Below, piece by piece: positions 27,853 through 35,451 of a stretch of DNA of 64,000 bases. The stretch covers positions 124,001-188,000 of the forward strand of contig CAJBYO010000033.1 in assembly GCA_903959905.1 (NCBI GenBank), in the 5' to 3' direction. Source of the stretch: an uncultured Bacteroidales bacterium (lineage in GTDB: Bacteria; Bacteroidota; Bacteroidia; Bacteroidales; FEN-979). Each line of letters starts with the position of its first letter. Within the stretch, counting starts at the first letter, position 1. The notes beneath the pieces are model-generated. The model was not told the DNA's origin. It saw only the letters and a program-made list of their open reading frames with translations, and did no database searches. The translations under genes were made by a program, and so were the position numbers.

Positions 27853-28395
27853 ATGGTATTAGGTGTATTGGAGTTTAGCAGCATTGCCATCGGGATCAAA
27901 GCGCTGGACGAAATGGTAAAAATAGCGCCTGTCAGGATCCTTGAGGCACGAACATTGTGTCCGGGAAAATACCTGATCGTATTCAGCGGCGACGTTGCAT
28001 CTGTTGAATATTCCTTTAACAAAGGACTTGAAACCGGGAAAGGCTTTATCGTCGACAGCCTGTTCCTGCCAATGGTACACCCGGATGTAGTGCCGGCCAT
28101 CGGGAATGTAGTCTCAACCACCGACTGGAATGCCATCGGAATCATTGAAACACTGTCGGTTGTAGCCGGAATTGAAGCAGGCGACCAGGCAGCAAAGACA
28201 GGCAATGTGAAAATTATTGAAATCAGGCTCGCCATTGGTTTTGGCGGAAAGTCATACGTAAAGATGATGGGAACACTTGATTCGATGGAAGTGGCCCTGG
28301 AAGCAGGCTCCGCAAAAGCGCGTGCAAAAAACCAGTTATGCATGGCCACACTGATCCCGCAGCCGCACCCGGAGATAAAACCATATTTCATCTAA
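27853..28395 (+). CDS. BMC-T trimeric shell protein with two canonical BMC domains
   Basis: A 180-residue tandem BMC protein. Domain 1 (about 1-90): LGVLEFSSIAIGIKALDEMVKIAPVRILEARTL, with PGKYLIVFSGDVASVEYSF. Domain 2 (about 95-180): IGIIETLSVVAGIEAGDQAAKTGNVKIIEIRLAIG, with GKSYVKMMGTLDSMEVALEAG, ending IPQPHPEIKPYF. Both domains keep the non-permuted order, so it is a different trimer class from the 26266 gene. It resembles the Haliangium BMC-T1 type. ATG 27853 is chosen because AGGTGG lies 6 bases upstream; the frame is open to 27799, but that would overlap the preceding gene. Confidence 0.92.
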   Translation: MVLGVLEFSSIAIGIKALDEMVKIAPVRILEARTLCPGKYLIVFSGDVASVEYSFNKGLETGKGFIVDSLFLPMVHPDVVPAIGNVVSTTDWNAIGIIETLSVVAGIEAGDQAAKTGNVKIIEIRLAIGFGGKSYVKMMGTLDSMEVALEAGSAKARAKNQLCMATLIPQPHPEIKPYFI

Positions 28396-28410
28396 CAGGC
28401 GGAGAAACAA

Positions 28411-29829
28411 ATGGATAATCTTGAAAAGAACATACGCGAGCTTGTTGCGGAAGTGGTCCGGGATATGAATATAACTCCGCCGAAAGAGGAGATCAGGGTA
28501 AGAAAGGCAGGCGTCTTCTCCAATATAAATGATGCCATCCATGCAGCAGGCAAGGCATTCGTGGAATTAAACACGATGACACTTGAAACCCGGAAGAACA
28601 TCATTTCAAATATCCGGAAGACTACACTGGCAAACAATGAAATACTGTCGCGGATGGCCATGGAAGAAACAGGCCTGGGGCGCTGGGAAGATAAAATGAT
28701 CAAGAATGAGCTGGGCATTCTTAAAACGCCCGGTGTTGAAGATATTGTTCCTGAATCCTTTTCGGATGATGACGGACTGACGCTGGTTGAACGGGCACCC
28801 TATGGTGTGATCGGATCAATTACTCCCAGCACCAATCCCGTAGTTACCATTATTAGCAACAGCATCGGCATGATCGCAGCCGGTAATGCGGTGGTTTTCA
28901 ACCCGCACCCATCGGCTAAAAAGGTATCGGCCTGGGTTATCAGTCTGATGAACCACGCCATCATAGAAGCAGGCGGACCTCAGAACCTCCTTTCATGCAT
29001 TGAAGAACCAACCATTGAATCAGCAAAATGCCTGATGTCGCATCCCGGCATCGCCATCCTCGTGGTCACAGGCGGCCCTGGGGTTGTGCGTGTGGCCATG
29101 AACAGCGGTAAAAAGGTCATTGCCGCCGGACCGGGCAACCCGCCCTGTGTGGTGGATGAAACCGCCGACCTGGCCAAAGCCGGGCGCGATATCGTGAATG
29201 GTGCAGGGTTTGACAACAATGTCATCTGTATCTGTGAAAAAGAGATCATCGTTGTGGCATCAGTCGCCGACCGGCTGAAAGAAGAACTCAGAAAAAACGG
29301 TGCGTATGAACTCGATGCCGGCCAGATTGAAAAAATAACAAAGCTCGTCATCAGTGAGCCGGGCGGACCGGGAAAAGAAGGTGCCGCAGAGAAAAAATTT
29401 ATTGGCAAGAATGCCGATGCCATTGCGCGTGAAATCGGGTTGTCGGTTCCGCCGTCAACCAGGCTGCTGCTGTGTGAAGTTCCCAGGGAACATCCGCTGG
29501 TATGGACGGAGCAACTGATGCCGGTCATGCCCCTGGTTCGTGTGAACGATGTTGATACCGCCATTGACCTCGCTGTTGAATGTGAACATGGATTCAGGCA
29601 CACCGCCATCATGCATTCGCTCAACATCGCCAAACTCAGTAAAATGGCCAGGGCGATGAACTGCTCCATCTTTATCAAAAACGGGCCGAGTTATGCCGGC
29701 CTGGGCCACGGCGGTGCGGGTTTTGCATCATTCACGATCGCAAGTCCCACCGGGGAAGGGGTTACAAGGGCCAGGACATTTACACGGGAAAGGCGCTGCA
29801 CCCTCGTTGATTATTTCAGAATCATCTGA
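28411..29829 (+). CDS. CoA-acylating aldehyde dehydrogenase of the PduP/EutE type, microcompartment core enzyme
   Basis: A 472-residue enzyme that oxidises acetaldehyde or another short aldehyde to acyl-CoA with NAD+. The catalytic cysteine is Cys273 in FDNNVICICEK, matching FDNNxIC in PduP. Other family motifs: YGVIGSITPSTNPVVTII and the GNAVVFNPHPSAK segment, then VVTGGPGVVRVAM and AAGPGNPP. Residues 2-20 (DNLEKNIRELVAEVVRDM) form an amphipathic helix followed by a Pro/Lys linker, the layout of encapsulation peptides. It lies between the BMC-T gene and two BMC-P genes with GGAG 8 bases before the start. In this operon its aldehyde would come from the DeoC aldolase. Confidence 0.95.
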   Translation: MDNLEKNIRELVAEVVRDMNITPPKEEIRVRKAGVFSNINDAIHAAGKAFVELNTMTLETRKNIISNIRKTTLANNEILSRMAMEETGLGRWEDKMIKNELGILKTPGVEDIVPESFSDDDGLTLVERAPYGVIGSITPSTNPVVTIISNSIGMIAAGNAVVFNPHPSAKKVSAWVISLMNHAIIEAGGPQNLLSCIEEPTIESAKCLMSHPGIAILVVTGGPGVVRVAMNSGKKVIAAGPGNPPCVVDETADLAKAGRDIVNGAGFDNNVICICEKEIIVVASVADRLKEELRKNGAYELDAGQIEKITKLVISEPGGPGKEGAAEKKFIGKNADAIAREIGLSVPPSTRLLLCEVPREHPLVWTEQLMPVMPLVRVNDVDTAIDLAVECEHGFRHTAIMHSLNIAKLSKMARAMNCSIFIKNGPSYAGLGHGGAGFASFTIASPTGEGVTRARTFTRERRCTLVDYFRII

Positions 29830-29835
29830 TCAGGT

Positions 29836-30111
29836 ATGAAATTAGGAAAAGTAACAGGAAGAGTAGTCAGCACCAGGAAAGTTCCCTCCTTTGAAGGGAT
29901 CAAACTGCTCCTCGTGCAGCCGGTTGATGAACACCTTATACCCTGTGGCGATCCGCTTGTAGCTTTTGACACAATACAGGCAGGAACAGGCGATGTGGTC
30001 TACTACGAAACAAGCAAGGAGGCCGGCAGGGTCCTTGAAACATTGATGAATCCCTGTGATGCTGCCATTGTAGGGATTGTTGACCATATTTTTACTGAAA
30101 ACCAACGATGA
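29836..30111 (+). CDS. BMC-P pentameric vertex protein 3
   Basis: A 91-residue EutN/CcmL-type protein: MKLGKVTGRVVSTRK, GIKLLLVQPVDEH, VAFDTIQAGTGDVVYY, AAIVGIVDHI. Copies 3 and 4 share VTGxVVST and LxxVQPVD and are closer to each other than to copies 1 and 2. Its stop overlaps the next start in ATGA. Confidence 0.94.
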   Translation: MKLGKVTGRVVSTRKVPSFEGIKLLLVQPVDEHLIPCGDPLVAFDTIQAGTGDVVYYETSKEAGRVLETLMNPCDAAIVGIVDHIFTENQR

Positions 30112-30389
30112 TACTGGCCAAAGTTACCGGAAATGTAGTATCTACAGTGAAAGCTCCCGGCTATGAATCAAGGAAGATCCTGATCGTTCAGCCTGTTGAC
30201 CCATCGGGAAAACCATGCGGAAAATCATTTCTGGCTGTGGATTCGGTTCAGGCCGGCATCGGCGATACTGTACTTGTGATGGAAGAAGGCGGTTCTGCCA
30301 GGTTCATCCTGGATGAACCTGAAACATTTACGGTAAAGTCTGTGATTGCAGGGATCGTTGACGAAATTCACCATGATGCAAATTTGTAA
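30108..30389 (+). CDS. BMC-P pentameric vertex protein 4
   Basis: A 93-residue EutN/CcmL-type protein: MILAKVTGNVVSTVK, RKILIVQPVDPSG, LAVDSVQAGIGDTVLVMEEGGSAR, SVIAGIVDEI. It starts within the stop of copy 3 (ATGA), so translation is coupled. Of the four copies it has the most standard GxGDTVL motif of vertex proteins. Confidence 0.94.
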   Translation: MILAKVTGNVVSTVKAPGYESRKILIVQPVDPSGKPCGKSFLAVDSVQAGIGDTVLVMEEGGSARFILDEPETFTVKSVIAGIVDEIHHDANL

Positions 30390-30422
30390 ATTGTCTTGAA
30401 AAGGATCAGGAAGTACAGGCGC

Positions 30423-30917
30423 ATGATAATCGGAAAAGATAAACAGGGTTTAGACAATGTCCATATCAGGGGTGTTGCCATCGGGGCTGATCACGGTTCG
30501 TATGATGCAAAGGAGATGCTGAAAAGCTACCTTGAAACAGCCGGATACAAGGTGGTTGATGTGGGCACAAACAACAGTACCGAAAAGGTGGATTATCCCG
30601 ATTTTGCCCTGGCCGTTGCCAGGAAAGTGGTCAGCGGCGACTGCGAGCGCGGGATCATGCTTGACGCGGCGGGGATCGGCTCCTCCATGGTTTGCAACAA
30701 AGTCCATGGAATCAGGGCGGCCCTGTGCTGGAGCGCAAAAACCATCGTGAACAGCCGCGAGCATAACAATGCGAATATACTCACGATGGGTACGTCGCAA
30801 CACAGCAGGGAGGACCTCTGTATCTTTGCTAAACTATGGCTTGAAACAAAATTTGAAGGTGGCAGGCACTGGCCCAGGATTAATAAAATGATGTCAATAG
30901 AAAGAGAAGGGAAATAA
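30423..30917 (+). CDS. RpiB/LacAB-family sugar-phosphate isomerase, microcompartment-associated
   Basis: A 164-residue protein aligned by eye with E. coli RpiB. The substrate residues Asp-His of GADHGS, the His of EHNNANILTMG and the Arg pair of EGGRHWPRIN are all present. In place of the catalytic-base Cys (CGTGIG in E. coli) it reads LDAAGIGSS, putting Asp81 at that position. Asp could serve as base, so activity on ribose 5-phosphate or another aldose phosphate is possible but unproven. The N-terminal tail of about 15 residues before the domain is basic and might contact the shell. ATG 30423 has AGGAAG about 10 bases upstream; an in-frame TTG at 30396 is the alternative. Confidence 0.88.
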   Translation: MIIGKDKQGLDNVHIRGVAIGADHGSYDAKEMLKSYLETAGYKVVDVGTNNSTEKVDYPDFALAVARKVVSGDCERGIMLDAAGIGSSMVCNKVHGIRAALCWSAKTIVNSREHNNANILTMGTSQHSREDLCIFAKLWLETKFEGGRHWPRINKMMSIEREGK

Positions 30918-30918
30918 T

Positions 30919-31710
30919 ATGGATCACAATGAACTGATTGACAGGATTACAAAGGAAATCATGCAACGGTTGAGTGAGAAATCACAGGCCGGCAACGTGG
31001 GTGCTGCAAACCCGGCGATGTCAGCAGGACAGAGAATGCCGGCAGCCGAACTTGCAGGATATATCGACCATACTTTGCTGAAGCCTGAATCTGTAGCAAC
31101 TCAATTCGAACAACTCTGCAGCGACGCAATCAGGTATAAATTCAAATCGGTTTGCGTAAACTCATCATGGATACCTTTTGTCGCGAAAAAACTCCGCGGA
31201 ACAGGTGTTAAAGTGTGTTCAGTCATTGGTTTCCCGCTGGGCGAAATGGATACACGCAGCAAGGCCTTTGAAGCGCGCAGCGCGATCGGGAACGGCGCTG
31301 AGGAACTGGACATGGTAATTAATGTAGGTGCGTTGAAATCGGGGAACCTCAAACTGGTTGAAGAGGATATCCGTGCCATAAAGCGGGCATGCAGGACCAA
31401 TACTGTCTTAAAGGTAATCCTGGAAACCGGGCTCCTGACCGATGAAGAGAAGATCATTGCCTGTGAAATTTCAAAAAAAGCCGGGGCAGATTTTGTAAAA
31501 ACCAGTACGGGTTTCTCAGGCAGTGGCGCTACGGTGCACGATGTGGCGCTCATGCGCAGGATTGTCGGCCCGCAGATGGGTGTAAAGGCATCAGGGGGCA
31601 TCAGGAACTTTGACCAGGCCATTTCACTTATCAATGCCGGCGCCAACAGGCTTGGCTGCGGGGCAAGCATTGACATTATAACCGGCGCTGAGGCCAAAGG
31701 AAGCTACTAA
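30919..31710 (+). CDS. deoC: deoxyribose-phosphate aldolase with N-terminal encapsulation-type extension
   Basis: A 263-residue class I aldolase that cleaves 2-deoxyribose 5-phosphate into glyceraldehyde 3-phosphate and acetaldehyde. The Schiff-base lysine is K194 (FVKTSTGFS), the proton-relay lysine K223 (GVKASGG), and Asp131 (ELDMVINVG) completes the site. The catalytic domain starts near residue 44 (LAGYIDHTLLKP). The first 43 residues are extra: an amphipathic helix at about 3-20 (HNELIDRITKEIMQRLSE) and a flexible Gly/Ala/Ser/Pro linker. This is the classic layout of a cargo protein targeted to a shell interior. It is the last gene of the BMC operon and supplies the aldehyde for the dehydrogenase. 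Confidence 0.96.
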   Translation: MDHNELIDRITKEIMQRLSEKSQAGNVGAANPAMSAGQRMPAAELAGYIDHTLLKPESVATQFEQLCSDAIRYKFKSVCVNSSWIPFVAKKLRGTGVKVCSVIGFPLGEMDTRSKAFEARSAIGNGAEELDMVINVGALKSGNLKLVEEDIRAIKRACRTNTVLKVILETGLLTDEEKIIACEISKKAGADFVKTSTGFSGSGATVHDVALMRRIVGPQMGVKASGGIRNFDQAISLINAGANRLGCGASIDIITGAEAKGSY

Positions 31711-31775
31711 CCGCCGCTTCCACCGGCCATCATGCCCATAAAGGGCAAAATACCTGAATATTTCTTTTTAATATC

Positions 31776-31819
31776 TTATCCGGAAAACATGAATATTTCC
31801 GGATAACAGTTGTTTTTTT
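31776..31819 (+). terminator. perfect 11-bp inverted repeat with T-run after the BMC operon (terminator or TetR operator)
   Basis: TTATCCGGAAA (31776-31786) and TTTCCGGATAA (31796-31806) are perfect reverse complements around a 9-base spacer. A run of seven T residues begins 6 bases after the right arm. This could end the BMC transcript. It also lies directly upstream of the putative tetR promoter at 31809, where a TetR dimer commonly binds its own operator. The two roles are not exclusive. Confidence 0.6.
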
Positions 31820-31840
31820 CACCGGAATCAATTTACTTTG
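31809..31840 (+). promoter_or_regulatory. candidate promoter of the TetR gene
   Basis: GTTG at 31809-31812 precedes TTACTTTG at 31833-31840 with 20 bases between, a near match to TTTG-N20-TAnnTTTG. The predicted start near 31847 lies 32 bases before ATG 31879. Confidence 0.4.
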
Positions 31841-31878
31841 CATGATATTAATACTTCTATTAAATATTATATTCAATA

Positions 31879-32502
31879 ATGACACTTCACACCAACGACA
31901 CCACAACGGAACAGGTCATTCTTGATACGGCAACAGCTCTGTTCCTTGAAAAGGGCTATGCGCTCACATCCACCACCGAAATCGCCAGGATTGTGGGTTG
32001 CAACCAGGCATTGGTGCATTATTACTTCCGAACCAAGGATCGTTTGTTTGATGCGGTGTTCAGCAAAGCTGCCGGGATTTTTACGGATGCGTTGCTCCTG
32101 CCCATGGATGAAAATCTTTCATTTGAAGAAAACGTCCGCAGGAAAGTGGAGACCCATTACGACGTCATGAAGTCCAACCCAAGACTTCCATTCCTGTTCT
32201 TCAATGAACTGAATACAAACCCGGAACGGCTTTCTTTACTCAGAACTAAAATCGGTGAAGCCCCCCGGTCGCTGATGCTGCAGACAGAACGTGCGCTGAA
32301 TGTGGAGATAGAGAAGGGGACAGTTCGCCCGATGACCGCCTCCAACCTGCTGCTTACCATCTTTTCGCTGAACCTTGTCATATTTCTTTCTGCCCCGGTT
32401 TTGCAGGTATTGGGAGGCATGACAGAAACGGAGTACGAAGCGCTGGTTGAAAACAGGAAACGGGAAAATGTAACCGTTGTTTTAAAAAGCCTGAGGGCTT
32501 GA
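31879..32502 (+). CDS. TetR/AcrR-family transcriptional regulator
   Basis: A 207-residue repressor-type regulator. The N-terminal helix-turn-helix is clear: ILDTATALFLEKGYALTSTTEIARIVGCNQALVHYYFRTKDRLFDAVF (about residues 13-60). The C-terminal ligand and dimerisation domain is not assignable. It directly follows the BMC operon on the same strand, so control of the microcompartment is a reasonable guess. The ligand may be a sugar phosphate, nucleoside or aldehyde. The adjacent 11-bp inverted repeat is a candidate binding site. Confidence 0.9.
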   Translation: MTLHTNDTTTEQVILDTATALFLEKGYALTSTTEIARIVGCNQALVHYYFRTKDRLFDAVFSKAAGIFTDALLLPMDENLSFEENVRRKVETHYDVMKSNPRLPFLFFNELNTNPERLSLLRTKIGEAPRSLMLQTERALNVEIEKGTVRPMTASNLLLTIFSLNLVIFLSAPVLQVLGGMTETEYEALVENRKRENVTVVLKSLRA

Positions 32503-32633
32503 AAACACAGAATTAATAGCATTATTAAATATTTACGTTAATTGTATTCCCGAATTACACCTTTATGCTTTTCTTAAATCCCGATGAAACGAAAATACGT
32601 ATTGATATTTTTTCCATATTTATTAACTTTCCT

Positions 32634-32641
32634 TACTTTTG
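32634..32641 (+). promoter_or_regulatory. -7 box (TACTTTTG) upstream of the porin-like gene
   Basis: A perfect TAnnTTTG, 34 bases before ATG 32676. It rules out the longer upstream open frame as the true start. Confidence 0.45.
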
Positions 32642-32675
32642 CGACTTCAAATTTCAGCTGATAAAACCTGGCAAC

Positions 32676-34121
32676 ATGAAGAAAACTATCTTAAAACCTT
32701 TGCTGACCGGCGTATTCCTGGTTATCTTTTCAACAATTCTGAACGCCCAGTTCAACATTTCCGGGGAAGTTAAAATGCGCGGGGAATATCGCGACGGATA
32801 CGTCTCCCTTCGCGACTCTTCCAAAACCCCTTATGCCGATATCCTTGGCCGTGCAAGAATCCTTTTTGACTATAAAAGCGACAAAATCACCACCCGGTTC
32901 TCCCTCTATGATGCATGGGTATTCGGCCAGAATTACTATTCATCGGATACAATATCAAAAAACACCGTTAATGTATATGAAGCATGGCTGAAATACAATC
33001 TCAACCCTGCATTCGGGGTAAAAATCGGCCGCATGGAAGTGGCTTATGACGATGAGCGGTTATTCGGATCTTCAAACTGGAGCATGTGGGGTGCCACCCA
33101 TGATATTGTTATTGCCCAATATGAAAGTCCACTGGGCAACCTGAAAGGGGATGCCGCTTTTGCGGTGAACAATACCGCGCCGGCCAATGCATTTCTAATC
33201 TCATATTATATGGGAAGGAATTATAAATACATGGGGTACCTGTATCTGAATAAAAAGTTCATGCAGAACAAGTTCACATTATCGGTGATGGGGATTGTGG
33301 ATGCTTTGCAGAAACCAAGCATTACTTCGTCTAAAACCACGGTAAAGAGTGACACACTTTTTATCCGCAATCAGAACGATTCCATCATCGGCACAACTAT
33401 AACTAAAACAAATGTCACCACAACATCCACCGAAGAGTTTATACACACTCTTTACGCCCGTGCAACTGTTGGCGCCGGCCTGCTGTTCAACAACAAAAAA
33501 TGGGGATTTTTCCTGAATGCCTATTACCAGGGCGGACATTTCCGCGACGGAAGAAAATTAAGCGCCGACTTTTTCTCAGCCTGGGTCAGTTACCAGGTTA
33601 TCAAACCCTTGAAAATTATGGCAGGATTTGACCACCTCAGCGGCAACGACTATTCAGATACTGCAACTTACAAAACAAAAGTGACCGGTTTCAGTACCCT
33701 GTACGGCACATCCCACCGCGGATACGGTTATATGGATATGTTCACCATCCTGGCCAAGGATAACCTGAGCCCCGGGTTGAACGATCTTTATGCGAGGGCT
33801 ACCGTAACCATGACTGATAAAATGTCGCTTGAAGCTACCTACCGGTGGTTCAGCCTTCCCTACGGCTACCTTGCAAAACCGACGAAAACCAAACCGTACG
33901 CCTATGTTGAAGTGACTAAAAGCCTGGGCTCGGAAATTGACCTGATGTACATCTACAAGCCTGTTGCAAATTTTGAACTGAACATGGCCTATTGCATTTT
34001 CCTGCCTACTGCAGCTATGGAGGCATACGACGGGCTGAAATCCGGCACGGCCAAATTTGCCCAGTATGCCTATATCATGCTTACCTACAAACCCAATTTT
34101 TTCAACTCAGACAAGCATTGA
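32676..34121 (+). CDS. outer-membrane beta-barrel porin-like protein
   Basis: A 481-residue protein with a signal peptide (MKKTILKPLLTGVFLVIFS... NAQ, about 25) and a long barrel of alternating strands: FNISGEVKMRGEYRDGY, ADILGRARILFDYKSDKITTRFSLYDAW, VNVYEAWLKYNLNPAFGVKIGRMEVAYDDERLFGS, and so on. The 'KIGRxExxYDDxRLxGxxxW' segment recalls alginate-export/OprE-type porins. It could be a nutrient or solute porin; substrate unknown. Whether it serves the microcompartment pathway cannot be told. Confidence 0.8.
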   Translation: MKKTILKPLLTGVFLVIFSTILNAQFNISGEVKMRGEYRDGYVSLRDSSKTPYADILGRARILFDYKSDKITTRFSLYDAWVFGQNYYSSDTISKNTVNVYEAWLKYNLNPAFGVKIGRMEVAYDDERLFGSSNWSMWGATHDIVIAQYESPLGNLKGDAAFAVNNTAPANAFLISYYMGRNYKYMGYLYLNKKFMQNKFTLSVMGIVDALQKPSITSSKTTVKSDTLFIRNQNDSIIGTTITKTNVTTTSTEEFIHTLYARATVGAGLLFNNKKWGFFLNAYYQGGHFRDGRKLSADFFSAWVSYQVIKPLKIMAGFDHLSGNDYSDTATYKTKVTGFSTLYGTSHRGYGYMDMFTILAKDNLSPGLNDLYARATVTMTDKMSLEATYRWFSLPYGYLAKPTKTKPYAYVEVTKSLGSEIDLMYIYKPVANFELNMAYCIFLPTAAMEAYDGLKSGTAKFAQYAYIMLTYKPNFFNSDKH

Positions 34122-34161
34122 TCCTGCAGTTTTTTCCTGACCTTTGCAGAAAAAAAACCTG

Positions 34162-35397
34162 ATGCCCGCACCTGGTTCCATCTGCATCAAAGACTATGAC
34201 TATAACCTGCCCGGGGAGCAGATCGCCCAGTTCCCGCTGGATGAACGCGATTCGTCGAAACTCCTTGTTTATAAGCAGAATGAGGTCATCGACGATCACT
34301 TTTCCAACATCGGCCAGTACCTTCCGGCCAACAGCCTCCTCGTGTTTAACGATACCAGGGTTATTCGGGCAAGGCTGCTTTTCACCAAGCATTCAGGTGC
34401 TCTTATTGAGATTTTCTGCCTGGAACCGCTTAAACCAACCGCTGATATCCAGTCTGCGTTTCATCAAACCGGCTGTTGCACCTGGAAATGCCTTGTAGGC
34501 AACCTGAAACGGTGGAAATCAGGCACACTGGTCCTTGAACATGTCACCGGAAATACGGTGAACCGGCTATTTGCAGATCTCAATGGTGAACTGGGCGGAG
34601 GCTGTTTTGAAATTGCCTTCCACTGGGAGCCTGCAGAAAAAACATTTTCAGAAATACTGGAGATGTCGGGGCTGATGCCGCTGCCACCGTATATCAACCG
34701 CCGTGCAAACCTGTCCGACAATGACCGGTACCAGACCACCTATGCCACACACGAAGGTTCAGTGGCCGCACCAACCGCCGGTTTGCATTTCACCGCACCA
34801 CTGATCAGTAAACTGCACCAGCAGGGGATTGTGACAGAGAATGTCACCTTGCATGTTGGTGTGGGTACATTCAGACCTGTAGCAGCTGAGCAGGTGGGGG
34901 ATCATGTGATGCACCATGAAAAGATCATTGTTTCAGGTACAACCATTGAAGGTTTGCTCAGGAACCTGCACCGTCCGATGTTTGCAGTGGGCACCACCTC
35001 CGCCCGTACAGTAGAAAGTATCTACTGGCTGGGCGTAAGGCTGATACAGAAAGGACCTGACATGAACGACGGAGTCCCTCAGTGGTACCCATACGGGGAA
35101 ATGACTGCACAGGATATCACTCCACGGCAATCGCTCGAAGCACTGCTCCAATTCATAGATTCCCGAGGCTTAAGCGAATATTCAGGCGAAACCCGGCTTA
35201 TGGTAGTGCCCGGGTACAAATACCGGCTGCTATCCGGGCTCATCACCAATTTTCATATGCCCCAGAGCACACTCCTGTTGCTGGTTGCGGCGATGATCGG
35301 AGAAGAATGGAAGAATATCTACAATTATGCGGTTGACCATGGCTACCGGTTCCTGAGCTATGGCGATTCCTGCCTCTTTTTTAATCAGCAGAAATAA
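34162..35397 (+). CDS. queA: S-adenosylmethionine:tRNA ribosyltransferase-isomerase
   Basis: A 411-residue enzyme transferring the ribosyl part of SAM to preQ1 in tRNA to make epoxyqueuosine. Family motifs: IAQFPLDERDSSKLLV near the N-terminus, LLVFNDTRVIRARL, GLMPLPPYI, YQTTYATHEGSVAAPTAGLHFT, GVGTFRPV and NFHMPQSTLLLLVAAMIG. This is the longer, more divergent Bacteroidota form, with extra segments between the first two blocks. The open frame reaches a TTG at 34144; ATG 34162 (MPAPGSICIKDYDYNLP) is preferred. Confidence 0.92.
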   Translation: MPAPGSICIKDYDYNLPGEQIAQFPLDERDSSKLLVYKQNEVIDDHFSNIGQYLPANSLLVFNDTRVIRARLLFTKHSGALIEIFCLEPLKPTADIQSAFHQTGCCTWKCLVGNLKRWKSGTLVLEHVTGNTVNRLFADLNGELGGGCFEIAFHWEPAEKTFSEILEMSGLMPLPPYINRRANLSDNDRYQTTYATHEGSVAAPTAGLHFTAPLISKLHQQGIVTENVTLHVGVGTFRPVAAEQVGDHVMHHEKIIVSGTTIEGLLRNLHRPMFAVGTTSARTVESIYWLGVRLIQKGPDMNDGVPQWYPYGEMTAQDITPRQSLEALLQFIDSRGLSEYSGETRLMVVPGYKYRLLSGLITNFHMPQSTLLLLVAAMIGEEWKNIYNYAVDHGYRFLSYGDSCLFFNQQK

Positions 35398-35413
35398 TTG
35401 AAGTTAGAATTTG

Positions 35414-35421
35414 TATCTTTG
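35414..35421 (+). promoter_or_regulatory. -7 box (TATCTTTG) upstream of tatA
   Basis: A perfect TAnnTTTG, 30 bases before the tatA ATG. No -33 TTTG is visible. Confidence 0.45.
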
Positions 35422-35451
35422 CATTGCATTGTGCATTAAAAACCCTGAACC

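Noticed and set aside
27819..28391. 190-codon minus-strand frame over the BMC-T gene
   Set aside because: Antisense shadow of a convincing tandem BMC protein.
28980..29678. 232-codon open frame on the minus strand inside the aldehyde dehydrogenase gene
   Set aside because: Fully antisense to a clear PduP-type gene; Ser/Thr/Pro-rich composition without motifs, as expected of a shadow frame.
31101..31697. 198-codon minus-strand frame over deoC
   Set aside because: Antisense shadow; deoC has all catalytic residues.
25955..31710. Carboxysome, Pdu, Eut or fucose/rhamnose (PVM) microcompartment
   Set aside because: No RuBisCO, diol dehydratase, ethanolamine lyase or class II aldolase; the signature enzymes are DeoC and an RpiB-type isomerase.
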